Positions 1 to 8,448 of a stretch of DNA of 37,943 nt are shown here, in pieces. The position numbers were made by a program, and so were the translations under genes. Under the pieces are notes generated by a model. The model was given only the letters and a program-made list of their open reading frames with translations, was not told where the DNA came from and made no database searches. The first letter of the stretch is position 1, and each line of letters starts with the position of its first letter. Source of the DNA: Candidatus Scatomonas merdigallinarum (GTDB taxonomy: Bacteria > Bacillota > Clostridia > Lachnospirales > Lachnospiraceae). The stretch lies in assembly GCA_018716305.1 (NCBI GenBank), contig DVKB01000017.1:1-37943 (forward strand). Reading direction: 5' to 3'.

Positions 1-122
1 CCCTAATATGAGCATAAAAGTGGGATGCATATCCCACGATATGCGAATATTGGGTAGGATTGTGGGAGTGCGCAGCACGGAACAATCCGCAGGCATCATA
101 GTTGGGGGCTTTTGACCCCAAC
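1..122. repeat. Hairpin-rich intergenic element (REP-like candidate)
   Basis: Three consecutive stem-loops fill the sequence before the first gene. The first is nested: CCC at 1-3 and AATAT at 5-9 pair with ATATTGGG at 47-54, GCAT 12-15 with ATGC 41-44, and GTGGGAT 20-26 with ATCCCAC 31-37. The second pairs GGATTGT 57-63 with ACAATCC 82-88 and encloses GTGC/GCAC (68-71/75-78). The third pairs GTTGGGG 101-107 with CCCCAAC 116-122. No coding frame is evident. The compact series of palindromes suggests a dispersed intergenic repeat or the structured 3' end of an upstream transcript; copy number cannot be judged from one window, and the left end may be cut. Confidence 0.4.
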
Positions 123-130
123 ATCATTTT
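101..130 (+). terminator. Terminator-like hairpin of an upstream unit
   Basis: A 7-bp stem GTTGGGG/CCCCAAC with an 8-nt loop is followed by ATCATTTT, a weak T tract. It could end a transcript entering from the left before the cation-efflux gene at 154. The weak tail keeps confidence moderate. Confidence 0.4.
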
Positions 131-153
131 AATACAGATAGAAGGGATGTTGT

Positions 154-1335
154 ATGATACAGTTTCTGGTTCGCAGATTTGTCAAGAATCATGAAGACAC
201 GGAAAATCCGGACGTCCGCACTGCCTACGGGATCCTCTCCAGCGTGGTGGGGATTTTCTGCAACGTGCTGCTGTTCGGGGTGAAGATGACTATCGGAACG
301 CTGATGCGCTCCATGGCGGTTATGGCGGACGCCTTTAATAACCTGTCGGACGCGGCTTCTTCCGTCATCGGTTTTGTGGGAGTGAAGATGGCCAATAAGC
401 CTGCGGACAAGGATCACCCCTTTGGCCACGGCCGCATGGAATATATCGCGGCGCTGATCGTTTCCTTCCTGGTCATCGAGGTGGGTATTACTTTTTTCAA
501 AAGTTCTATAGAGAAGATCCGCAATCCGGAGGAGCTGGTCTTCAGCTGGATCTCCTTTATCATTCTGGCTCTGTCCGTAGGGGTAAAGCTGTGGCTGTCG
601 GTTTTTAACCGCGTCCTGGGCAGGCGGATCGATTCCAAAGTCATGCTGGCCACGGCGGCGGATTCCATGGGAGATGTGATTACCACCACGGCCACCCTGG
701 TTTCCATTATTGTCTGCCGGTTTTCCGGGGTCAATATTGACGGGGTTGTGGGACTGATCGTTTCCATTGTTGTCATTATGTCCGGCATCAGCATTGCCCG
801 GGATACCCTGGAACCCCTCATCGGGAAAGGAGTTGACCCCAAACTTTGCGGAGAGATCAAGGAACTGGTAGAGTCCTATGACGGCATTGTGGGCACCCAC
901 GATCTCATTGTCCACAACTACGGACCGGGGCGCAGCATGGCTTCCATTCACGCGGAGGTTCCCCGGGATGTAGATATCGAGACCTCCCATGAAATTATTG
1001 ACAGGGCGGAGCGGGAGGTCAGCAAGAAGCTGGGGCTCTTCCTGGTGATCCACATGGATCCGGTGGAGGTTCACGACGCCCGGGTGCTGGCCATTAAGGA
1101 GAAGCTGGGAAGAGTCCTGCACGCCCTGGACGACCGGCTGACCTTTCACGATTTCCGGGTGGTGTTCGGGAAAGAGCAGATCAATCTGATCTTTGATCTG
1201 GTGGTTCCCTTTACCTATAACGAAGAAGAAGAGCTGAAGCTGAGCCAGCAGGTCATGGCCCTGATGCAGGAGGTGGACGCCAGGTATCAGTGCGTCATCA
1301 CTATGGACAGGAGTTTTGTGGCAGAAGGAGAGTAA
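154..1335 (+). CDS. CDF-family divalent cation efflux transporter
   Basis: A 393-aa cation diffusion facilitator (FieF/MMT1 type), expected to export a divalent metal (Zn, Fe, Mn or Cd) from the cytoplasm in exchange for protons. The N-terminal half has about six hydrophobic helices. The motif MADAFNNLSDAASS in the second transmembrane helix carries the Asp/Asn/Asp metal-site residues, DHPFGHGR follows it, and AADSMGDV in a later helix provides another Asp pair. The C-terminal third is a soluble, His-containing CDF regulatory domain. The start has an AGAAGGGA ribosome site. The next gene, a G3E GTPase, begins 28 bp downstream, suggesting an operon concerned with metal handling. Metal specificity cannot be read from the sequence. 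Confidence 0.92.
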   Translation: MIQFLVRRFVKNHEDTENPDVRTAYGILSSVVGIFCNVLLFGVKMTIGTLMRSMAVMADAFNNLSDAASSVIGFVGVKMANKPADKDHPFGHGRMEYIAALIVSFLVIEVGITFFKSSIEKIRNPEELVFSWISFIILALSVGVKLWLSVFNRVLGRRIDSKVMLATAADSMGDVITTTATLVSIIVCRFSGVNIDGVVGLIVSIVVIMSGISIARDTLEPLIGKGVDPKLCGEIKELVESYDGIVGTHDLIVHNYGPGRSMASIHAEVPRDVDIETSHEIIDRAEREVSKKLGLFLVIHMDPVEVHDARVLAIKEKLGRVLHALDDRLTFHDFRVVFGKEQINLIFDLVVPFTYNEEEELKLSQQVMALMQEVDARYQCVITMDRSFVAEGE

Positions 1336-1363
1336 GCCTTCTGGAGGAAAGGAGCGCGGAACA

Positions 1364-2320
1364 ATGGAGGAGCAGGAAATTGATATGCCGGTTTACCTGA
1401 TTACAGGTTTTCTGGAAAGCGGCAAGACTACATTTATAAATTTTACCGTACAGCAGGAGTATTTTCAGATCGAGGAACCCACCCTTCTCATTGCCTGCGA
1501 GGAAGGGGAGGTAGAATATGACGAGGCCATGCTGCTGAAGCACAATACGGTGCTGGAGGTGCTGGAGGATCCGGAGGAGCTGACCAGGGATAAGCTCCGG
1601 GCCTTTCAGCGGAAGTACCGGCCGGACCGGGTGATCCTGGAATACAATCCGCTCTGGGGGGTCAAACATCTGGAAGAGATGGACCTGCCCCACGGCTGGG
1701 GCATTGTCCAGCACATCGTCACAGTGGACGCCAGTACCTTTCAGGTTTACATGAACAACATGAAGTCTCTTTTTGTGGAGATGGCGCGGAACGCGGATAT
1801 GGTCATGTTCAACCGCTGCAAAAAGGAGCAGCCCCTGGCCAACTTCCGACGCAGCATTAAGGTGGTCAATCCCGGCTGCGAGATCCTTTTTGAGGATGAA
1901 GAGGGAGAGCTGACGGACATTTTTGAGGATGAAGTTCCCTACGATCTGAAAGCGGATGTGATCGAGATCGAGGACATGGATTACGGGATCTTCTATGTGG
2001 ATATGCGGGACCATCCCGAGCGTTATCAGGGCAGGACCGTGAAGTTCAAGGGCATGGTTCTAAAAAGCCGGGACGTGGGAGCCAACTTTTTCGTCCCCGG
2101 CCGCATGGCCATGACCTGCTGCGCCGACGACACCACCTTTATCGGCTATGTATGCCAGAGTAAGAACGCCCCCAAACTTCCCATGGGAAGCTGGGTGGAG
2201 GTGACAGCCACCGTAGACTGGAAGTATCTGGATGTATACCACGAGGAAGGGCCGGTGCTGAAGGCCAAAGCCATCCGCTCCGCCAAAGCCCCGGAATCGG
2301 AACTGGTATACTTTAATTAA
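1364..2320 (+). CDS. G3E (CobW-like) GTPase with YcgQ-like C-terminal region
   Basis: A 318-aa protein. The N-terminal domain has the P-loop GFLESGKT (residues 15-22) typical of G3E P-loop GTPases that deliver metals or cofactors. The usual Cys-x-Cys-Cys metal motif of that family is absent; an acidic run (CEEGEVEYDE) stands where it would be expected. From about residue 205 the sequence switches to an OB-like region containing FVPGRMAMTCCADD, with adjacent cysteines at 252-253. This resembles the C-terminal part of YcgQ/DUF1980 proteins, known partners of the YcgR permease. The ATG at 1364 is chosen because a GGAGGAAAGGAG ribosome site precedes it; an in-frame extension to 1316 would overlap the exporter gene. 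Its position behind a CDF exporter supports metal homeostasis. The metal is unknown. Confidence 0.8.
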   Translation: MEEQEIDMPVYLITGFLESGKTTFINFTVQQEYFQIEEPTLLIACEEGEVEYDEAMLLKHNTVLEVLEDPEELTRDKLRAFQRKYRPDRVILEYNPLWGVKHLEEMDLPHGWGIVQHIVTVDASTFQVYMNNMKSLFVEMARNADMVMFNRCKKEQPLANFRRSIKVVNPGCEILFEDEEGELTDIFEDEVPYDLKADVIEIEDMDYGIFYVDMRDHPERYQGRTVKFKGMVLKSRDVGANFFVPGRMAMTCCADDTTFIGYVCQSKNAPKLPMGSWVEVTATVDWKYLDVYHEEGPVLKAKAIRSAKAPESELVYFN

Positions 2321-2332
2321 GAGGTAAACAGC

Positions 2333-2920
2333 ATGTATCTGATCGCGGGCCTGGGAAATCCGGGCAGAAAATATGAGCGTACCAAGCACAACGTGGGTTT
2401 TGACGTCATCGACTATGTGACGGACCGCCACAGGATTCCCTTCTCCGGCATCCAGTTTCAGGCGGAGTGCGGAAAAGGGATCATCGCCGGGCAGAAAGTG
2501 ATGCTGGCGGAACCCCTGACCTACATGAACTTAAGCGGGGAAGCCGTGGCCGCCCTGGTGAACTATTACAAGCTGGATCCGGAGGAAGAGCTGATCGTGA
2601 TCTACGACGACATCAGCCTGGATCCGGGACAGATCCGGGTGCGGAAAAAAGGCAGCGCCGGGGGGCACAACGGCATCAAGAATATCATTGCCTGTCTGGG
2701 TACGGATAAATTCAAACGGATCCGGGTAGGGATCGGAGCCAAGCCGGACCGCTGGGATCTGGCGGATTATGTGCTGGCCCCCTTCACCCCGGAAAACCGG
2801 GAAAAAATCGAGGACGCCATCAAAGACGCGGCGGATGCCCTGGAATTGATCCTTTCCGGGGACATGGACGAAGCCATGAACCGCTACAACCATAAGGCGT
2901 CCAGGGAGCCAAAGGAATGA
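2333..2920 (+). CDS. pth: Peptidyl-tRNA hydrolase
   Basis: A 195-aa Pth, the esterase that releases tRNA from prematurely dropped peptidyl-tRNA. The N-terminus GLGNPGRKYERTKHNVGF contains the catalytic His of the family (about residue 20), and YDDISLDPGQIRVRKKGSAGGHNG holds the conserved Asp and the Gly-rich substrate loop. Length is normal for the family. It starts 12 bp after the GTPase gene with an AGAGGTAA ribosome site, and its last bases overlap the mfd start (ATGA). The pth-mfd pairing is widely conserved in Firmicutes, which strengthens both calls. Confidence 0.97.
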   Translation: MYLIAGLGNPGRKYERTKHNVGFDVIDYVTDRHRIPFSGIQFQAECGKGIIAGQKVMLAEPLTYMNLSGEAVAALVNYYKLDPEEELIVIYDDISLDPGQIRVRKKGSAGGHNGIKNIIACLGTDKFKRIRVGIGAKPDRWDLADYVLAPFTPENREKIEDAIKDAADALELILSGDMDEAMNRYNHKASREPKE

Positions 2921-5900
2921 TGAAAGCATTGATGCAGCCTTTCCGGGAGGTTGCCGGATTTGAGGATCTGGAGCGTCAGCTCCTGAAAAACCGGGGAGTG
3001 GTCATGGTCACCGGCTGTCTGGAGTCCCAGAAAGCCCACCTGGCCGCCGCCCTGCTGCCCGCCTCTTCCGCCGCCCTGCTGGTGGCGGAGAATGAGCTGA
3101 AGGCAAAAGAATTATATGAGGACCTGAAGCTTTATGACCGGGAGGTCCTCTACTATCCCGCCCGGGATCTGATCTTTTATCAGGCGGATCTTTCCGGCAA
3201 TCTGCTGACCAGGCAGAGGATGCGGGTTATACAGGCCATACTGGAGCAGAAGAAAGTAACCGTGGTCACCAGCACAGGGGGCTGCCTGGACTATCTTCTG
3301 CCTCTTCGCGTGCTGAAAAATCATATCATTACTCTGAAAAATGACAGCCCCCTGGATCTGGAACAGCTGGCGGTGAAGCTGACGGACATGGGCTATGAGC
3401 GCTGCGGCCAGGTGGAGGCCTCCGGCCAGTTCGCGGTTCGGGGCGGGATCCTGGATGTGTTTTCACTGACGGAGGAGGCGCCCTGGAGGATCGAGCTCTG
3501 GGGAGATGAGATCGATTCCATCCGCAGCTTTGACCCGGAAAGCCAGCGGTCCATTGAAAATCTGGAATCCATCTCCATCTATCCCGCCACCGAGGAGATG
3601 GGCAGGGATACAAAAGATTTTTACCGGCAGCTGACGGACACTCTGCCGGATTATTTTCCGGAGGAGGCCAGGTTCTTTCTGGATGAGCCCGGCCGGATCC
3701 TGGAAAGCGCCGGTTCCCAGTTTCAGGAGTACCGGGAGTGCATGACCCACCGGCTGGAAAAAGGCCAGGCCCGCCCGGAGGAGTGTGAGCGGCTGTTAAG
3801 CCCGGAGCAGCTGGCCTACAGCCTGAACCGAAGGAACTGTGTGGGAATGTCCCTGCTGGAGCAGCGGAAAAATGCTTTCGAGGTCACCGGCCAGTACACG
3901 GTGACGGTGAAATCCGTAAGCCCCTACAACAACCAGTTCCCCATGCTGGTGAAGGATCTGAAGCACTGGAAAAAAGCCGGCTGCCGGGTGGTTCTGCTTT
4001 CCGCCTCCCGGACCAGGGCGGCCCGTCTGGCGGAAAATCTCCGGGAGGAAGGGCTGAACGCTTTCTACAGCGCGGAGGAGGAGCGGCTGCTGGCGCCGGG
4101 GGAGATCCTGGTCATGCACGGCAGCGCCCGTAAGGGTTTTGAGTATCCCATGCAGAAGTTCGTCCTGATTACGGAGACGGATATTTTCGGGAAGGAACAG
4201 AAGAAGAAAAAGAGAAAGAAAACCCAGTACAGCGGCGAGAAGATCCACAGCTTCGCGGAACTGTCCGTGGGGGATTACGTGGTTCACGAAAACCATGGCC
4301 TTGGGATTTACCGGGGCATTGAAAAAGTGGAAGTCGATCATGTAGTGAAAGACTACATGAAGATCGAATACTCCGGGGGCAGCAATCTCTACATTCAGGC
4401 CACCCAGCTGGATGTTCTGCAGAAATACGCCGGTTCTGACGCCAAAAAACCCAAACTGAACAAACTGGGGAGCCAGGAGTGGAATAAGACCAAGAGCCGG
4501 GTCCGGGGGGCGGTGGCCAACATTGCCAAGGAGCTGGTGGCCCTCTACGCCGCCAGGCAGGAGGAGCAGGGATACCAGTACGGGCCGGATACGGTGTGGC
4601 AGAGGGAGTTTGAGGAGCTGTTTCCCTTTGAGGAGACGGAGGATCAGACCGCGGCCATCGAGGCCACCAAGGCGGACATGGAAAGCCCCAGGATCATGGA
4701 CCGGCTGATCTGCGGGGATGTGGGCTACGGCAAAACAGAGATCGCCATCCGGGCAGCCTTCAAGGCGGTTCAGGAAAATAAGCAGGTGGTGCTCCTGGTG
4801 CCCACCACCATCCTGGCCCAGCAGCACTACAATACCTTTGTCCAGCGGATGAAGGACTTTCCGGTGCGCATTGACCTGCTCTGCCGGTTCCGCACAGCCG
4901 CCCAGCAAAAAAAGACCCTGGAAGATCTGAAAAAAGGGCTGGTGGATATCCTCATCGGCACCCACCGGGTCCTGTCCAAGGATGTGGAGTTTAAGGATCT
5001 GGGTCTGCTGGTCATCGATGAGGAGCAGCGGTTCGGCGTGGCCCATAAAGAGAAGATCAAGCAGCTGAAGCAGAATGTGGATGTGCTGACCCTGACGGCG
5101 ACCCCCATTCCCAGGACGCTCCACATGAGCCTGGTGGGGATCCGGGATATGAGCGTGCTGGAGGAACCGCCGCTGGATCGGGTGCCCATCCAGACCTATG
5201 TGATGGAGTACGACGAGGAGATGGTCCGGGAGGCCATCAGCCGGGAACTGGCCCGGGGCGGTCAGGTGTTCTACGTGTACAACCGGGTCAACAATATTGT
5301 GGATCTCACCAACCGGGTGGCGGCCCTGGTGCCGGAGGCTTCCGTGGCTTTTGCCCACGGGCAGATGAAGGAACGGGAGCTGGAGCAGATCATGTACAGC
5401 TTCATCAACGGAGAGATCGACGTGCTGGTGTCCACCACCATCATCGAGACGGGCATGGATATCTCCAACGTCAATACCATTATCATCCACGACGCGGATC
5501 AGATGGGCCTTTCCCAGCTGTACCAGCTCCGGGGCCGGGTGGGGCGCACCAACCGCACCGCCTACGCTTTTCTCATGTACCGCAGGAACAAGATGCTGAA
5601 AGAGGTGGCGGAAAAGCGGCTCCACGCCATCCGGGAATTTACGGAGCTGGGAAGCGGCGTAAAGATTGCCATGCGGGATCTGGAGATCCGGGGGGCCGGA
5701 AACCTTCTGGGCGCCGAGCAGCACGGCCATATGGAGGCGGTGGGCTACGATCTGTACTGCAAGATGCTGAGCGCCGCGGTGAAGGAGGCAAAAGGCCTGA
5801 AGATGGAGGAGGATTTCGAGACTTCCATCGACCTTGCCCTGGACGCCTTTATCCCTCCGGGCTATATCCCCAATGAGAGCCAGAAGCTGGATATCTACAA

Positions 5901-6276
5901 GCGGATCGCCGGCATCGAAAACGGAGAAGAGGCGGAGGATATGCTGGAGGAACTGCTGGACCGGTTCGGGGAGCCTCCGAAATCCGTTCAGAACCTGCTG
6001 GCGGTGGCGGAGCTGAAAGCGCTGGCCCACAAAGCGTACATTACGGAGATCAAGCAGACCGGGGATACGATCCGCATGACCCTCTATGAGAAAGCCCGCC
6101 TGCAGGCGGAGGGAATCCCGGCCCTGCTGAAGCAGTACGGAAACGATCTCAGCTTCAAGCTGGAGAACAATCCTTATTTTCTGCTGAAATACCGGCAGCC
6201 AAGACAGGGAAAAACCACCGTCCTGGACCGGGTGAGGGGATTCGCGAAAGCCCTCCGCGGCTACGCGCAGGAGTGA
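2917..6276 (+). CDS. mfd: Transcription-repair coupling factor Mfd
   Basis: A 1119-aa DNA translocase that removes RNA polymerase stalled at DNA lesions and recruits UvrA. Domains in order: a UvrB-like N-terminal region (to about residue 350); an RNA-polymerase interaction domain around 440-510 beginning FAELSVGDYVVHENHGLGIY; a superfamily 2 helicase core with Walker A GDVGYGKTE near 601 and DEEQ box near 701; motif VI region QLRGRVGRTNRTAYA; and a C-terminal regulatory domain. Size is close to the usual 1150 aa. The start overlaps the pth stop (ATGA), implying translational coupling. A second ATG follows immediately and could also be used. Confidence 0.97.
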   Translation: MMKALMQPFREVAGFEDLERQLLKNRGVVMVTGCLESQKAHLAAALLPASSAALLVAENELKAKELYEDLKLYDREVLYYPARDLIFYQADLSGNLLTRQRMRVIQAILEQKKVTVVTSTGGCLDYLLPLRVLKNHIITLKNDSPLDLEQLAVKLTDMGYERCGQVEASGQFAVRGGILDVFSLTEEAPWRIELWGDEIDSIRSFDPESQRSIENLESISIYPATEEMGRDTKDFYRQLTDTLPDYFPEEARFFLDEPGRILESAGSQFQEYRECMTHRLEKGQARPEECERLLSPEQLAYSLNRRNCVGMSLLEQRKNAFEVTGQYTVTVKSVSPYNNQFPMLVKDLKHWKKAGCRVVLLSASRTRAARLAENLREEGLNAFYSAEEERLLAPGEILVMHGSARKGFEYPMQKFVLITETDIFGKEQKKKKRKKTQYSGEKIHSFAELSVGDYVVHENHGLGIYRGIEKVEVDHVVKDYMKIEYSGGSNLYIQATQLDVLQKYAGSDAKKPKLNKLGSQEWNKTKSRVRGAVANIAKELVALYAARQEEQGYQYGPDTVWQREFEELFPFEETEDQTAAIEATKADMESPRIMDRLICGDVGYGKTEIAIRAAFKAVQENKQVVLLVPTTILAQQHYNTFVQRMKDFPVRIDLLCRFRTAAQQKKTLEDLKKGLVDILIGTHRVLSKDVEFKDLGLLVIDEEQRFGVAHKEKIKQLKQNVDVLTLTATPIPRTLHMSLVGIRDMSVLEEPPLDRVPIQTYVMEYDEEMVREAISRELARGGQVFYVYNRVNNIVDLTNRVAALVPEASVAFAHGQMKERELEQIMYSFINGEIDVLVSTTIIETGMDISNVNTIIIHDADQMGLSQLYQLRGRVGRTNRTAYAFLMYRRNKMLKEVAEKRLHAIREFTELGSGVKIAMRDLEIRGAGNLLGAEQHGHMEAVGYDLYCKMLSAAVKEAKGLKMEEDFETSIDLALDAFIPPGYIPNESQKLDIYKRIAGIENGEEAEDMLEELLDRFGEPPKSVQNLLAVAELKALAHKAYITEIKQTGDTIRMTLYEKARLQAEGIPALLKQYGNDLSFKLENNPYFLLKYRQPRQGKTTVLDRVRGFAKALRGYAQE

Positions 6277-6304
6277 AGAGGTTTGTGAAAAAACCATGAA
6301 ATAG

Positions 6305-6333
6305 TTGCCGGGCCTGTGAAAAAAGGATATAAT
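6305..6333 (+). promoter_or_regulatory. Sigma-A promoter for the foldase operon
   Basis: TTGCCG at 6305-6310 and a perfect TATAAT at 6328-6333 are separated by 17 bp. It lies in the 95-bp gap after mfd and would start a transcript about 32 nt before the lipoprotein start at 6372, making that gene, the methyltransferase and lgt a separate unit. Confidence 0.75.
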
Positions 6334-6371
6334 CGACAATTAGAATACTTATATAAATTCGGGAGGATAGT

Positions 6372-7526
6372 ATGAAAGCAGCAAAGACAGCAGCCATCTG
6401 CGGAATCGCGTCACTGGCACTGGCGGCGGCCGGACTGGCAGGATGCGGGGATAAGGTGGACGGAACCGCCGCCGCTCTGGTGATTAACGATGAAGAAGTG
6501 AATCTGGGAACCGCCAATTTTTATCTGCGCCATCAGCAGGCGGAGACCGCGAATATGATGCAGAGCTATGGCCTCACATCTTCTGATCTTATGTGGGACC
6601 AGGCCATCAGCGACAGCCAGAGCTACGGCGATTCACTGAAGGAAAACTGCCAGGACAGCCTGGTGAATATGGTAGTTCTGCGCCAGCACGCGGAAGAGTA
6701 CGGGGTTTCTCTGACGGAGGAAGAGACACAGAAGATCGACGAGACAGCGCAGGCAGTGATGGACGCCAATCCGGACGCCATGGAACGGATCGGCGCCTCA
6801 AAAGAAGATGTGGCGCAGGTGCTGGAGCTCTACACGTATCAGCAGAAAATGAGGGAGCCCATGGTGGCGGATACAGACCGTGAAGTCAGTGATGAGGAAG
6901 CCGCCCAGACCACCGTTACCTACGCCAGAATTTCTCTGGAGGGAGAGGACGGCGCGGAACTGACCGAGGATGAGAAGGCGGAACTGAAAGCAGACGCGGA
7001 AGAGGTCCTGGCGCAGATCCAGGCATCCGCGGATCCCTCTACGGCGGATTTTTCCACCATCGCGGATGGCGTTAATGAGGATTTCATGGCCAGCAGCCTC
7101 AGCTACGGAAGTGACGATACAATCCTGGAAGACACGGTAAAAGAGGCAGTCAGCAGTCTGACGGACGGACAGGTATACGGCAGCGTCATCGAGACAGAGG
7201 AATATTATTACATTGTCCGTCTGGATCAGGCGTTTGACGCGGAAGCCACCGAAACCGAGAAGGAATCCATTATCAGCCAGCGTGAAAGCGAAAATTATGA
7301 CGCGAAGCTGCAGGAGTGGGTGGATGCCAGCGCGGTGGATACAAAATCAGGCTGGGACAACCTGCGGGTGACAGATAAAGACCTTTATGTAGTGAAAGCG
7401 GAAGATACTTCCGGGGAGGACGGGGCAGCGGACAGCAGTTCCGTTTCCGGAAGCTCCGCGGGAACCGACAGCAGTTCCGTCTCCGGCAGCTCCGGAACGG
7501 CCGAAAGCAGCAGCGCTGCGGAGTAA
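6372..7526 (+). CDS. PrsA/SurA-like foldase lipoprotein with Ser-rich tail
   Basis: A 384-aa exported lipoprotein. The signal peptide ends in the lipobox LAGC, making Cys25 the lipidated residue. A SurA_N/PrsA-like helical segment follows (VINDEEVNLGTANFYLRHQQ, then helices to about 170). The segment around 175-300 (VTYARISLEGEDG, STADFSTIADGVNEDF, VIETEEYYYIVRL) resembles the rotamase/PpiC region of parvulin-type prolyl isomerases but is divergent, so catalytic activity is uncertain. The last 45 residues are low-complexity Ser/Gly/Ala with a repeated SSSVSGSS unit. It would act outside the membrane, helping exported proteins fold. The ribosome site is GGGAGGAT. The methyltransferase gene starts 3 bp later, and lgt, which lipidates such proteins, follows in the same unit. 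Confidence 0.75.
   Translation: MKAAKTAAICGIASLALAAAGLAGCGDKVDGTAAALVINDEEVNLGTANFYLRHQQAETANMMQSYGLTSSDLMWDQAISDSQSYGDSLKENCQDSLVNMVVLRQHAEEYGVSLTEEETQKIDETAQAVMDANPDAMERIGASKEDVAQVLELYTYQQKMREPMVADTDREVSDEEAAQTTVTYARISLEGEDGAELTEDEKAELKADAEEVLAQIQASADPSTADFSTIADGVNEDFMASSLSYGSDDTILEDTVKEAVSSLTDGQVYGSVIETEEYYYIVRLDQAFDAEATETEKESIISQRESENYDAKLQEWVDASAVDTKSGWDNLRVTDKDLYVVKAEDTSGEDGAADSSSVSGSSAGTDSSSVSGSSGTAESSSAAE
7431..7493 (+). repeat. Two direct copies encoding the Ser-rich tail
   Basis: A 27-nt unit beginning GACAGCAGTTCCGT occurs at 7431-7457 and again at 7467-7493 with two differences (period 36). Each copy encodes DSSSVSGSS near the C-terminus of the lipoprotein. Such a repeat could change copy number by slippage or recombination. 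Confidence 0.7.
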
Positions 7527-7529
7527 AGG

Positions 7530-8414
7530 ATGAAGAGAGAAGCATTCGCGGCAATGGCCGCCGGCAGAGTCCTGTTTCTGGACGGAGCCATGGGCTCCAA
7601 CCTAACTAAGATGGGGATGCCGAAAAATATCTGTGTGGAAGCCTGGATCCTGGAGCACGGGAATCTGGTGCAGGAGCTTCAGCGGCAGTATCAGCAGGCG
7701 GGCAGCGATATCATCTACGCGCCTACCTTCGCCGCTAACCGCATCAGCCTCCGAAAACACGGACGGGCGGAAGAAGTAAGAAAACTGAACATGGGCCTGG
7801 TGGAACTCAGCCGCCGGGCAGTGGGGCCTGACACTCTCCTGGCGGGAGATATGACCACCACCGGGGAGCTCCTGGAGCCTTTGGGAGACCTGGAGGAGGA
7901 AGAACTGGCGGAAGTATACCGGGAGCAGGCCTCTGTCCTGGCGGAAGCCGGCGTGGATCTTCTGGTAGCGGAGACCATGCTCAGCGTGGCCGAGACAGAA
8001 GTAGCGCTGAAAGCGGCTCTGGAAGTCTGCAGCCTGCCGGTGATCTGCACGCTGACGGTTCAGGAGGACGGCAGAGCTCTGTTCGGAGGTACCGCAGAGG
8101 AAGCTGTGCGGGTCCTGCAGGAGCTGGGAGCCAGCGCGGTAGGAGTCAACTGCTCCGTGGGACCGGATCAGCTGCTTCCCGTGGTGGAACGAATGAAGAA
8201 AGCAGCGAAAGTTCCCCTGGCGGTAAAACCCAACGCCGGACATCCGGTGGCGGACAGCCAGGGAAATCCTGTCTACGAGATGACGCCGGAAGAGTTTGCC
8301 GGTCATATGAAACGGCTGGTGGAGGCGGGAGCGGATCTTGTGGGCGGCTGCTGCGGCACCACGCCGGAATTTATCCGGGCGCTCCGCCGGGAGATTCCGG
8401 AGCGGAAAGCCTGA
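7530..8414 (+). CDS. Homocysteine S-methyltransferase family protein
   Basis: A 294-aa single-domain zinc methyltransferase of the MetH N-terminal/BHMT/MmuM family. It keeps FLDGAMGSNL at the N-terminus, the first Zn Cys in GVNCS (Cys208) and the pair in GGCCGTT (Cys274-Cys275). Such proteins move a methyl group to homocysteine from a donor such as S-methylmethionine, betaine or methyl-THF. The length matches stand-alone versions, with no cobalamin or pterin domain, so either a partner corrinoid protein exists elsewhere or the donor is a small molecule. It sits 3 bp behind the foldase gene and is followed by lgt; no functional link to those neighbours is obvious. Confidence 0.85.
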   Translation: MKREAFAAMAAGRVLFLDGAMGSNLTKMGMPKNICVEAWILEHGNLVQELQRQYQQAGSDIIYAPTFAANRISLRKHGRAEEVRKLNMGLVELSRRAVGPDTLLAGDMTTTGELLEPLGDLEEEELAEVYREQASVLAEAGVDLLVAETMLSVAETEVALKAALEVCSLPVICTLTVQEDGRALFGGTAEEAVRVLQELGASAVGVNCSVGPDQLLPVVERMKKAAKVPLAVKPNAGHPVADSQGNPVYEMTPEEFAGHMKRLVEAGADLVGGCCGTTPEFIRALRREIPERKA

Positions 8415-8448
8415 GCAGACATCACAGGGAAAGAAAGCGGGAAAAATT

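Noticed and set aside
3796-6339. Long open frame on the reverse strand opposite mfd.
   Set aside because: It is the shadow of the GC-rich mfd coding sequence, with no ribosome site and a low-complexity His/Leu/Gln-rich product.
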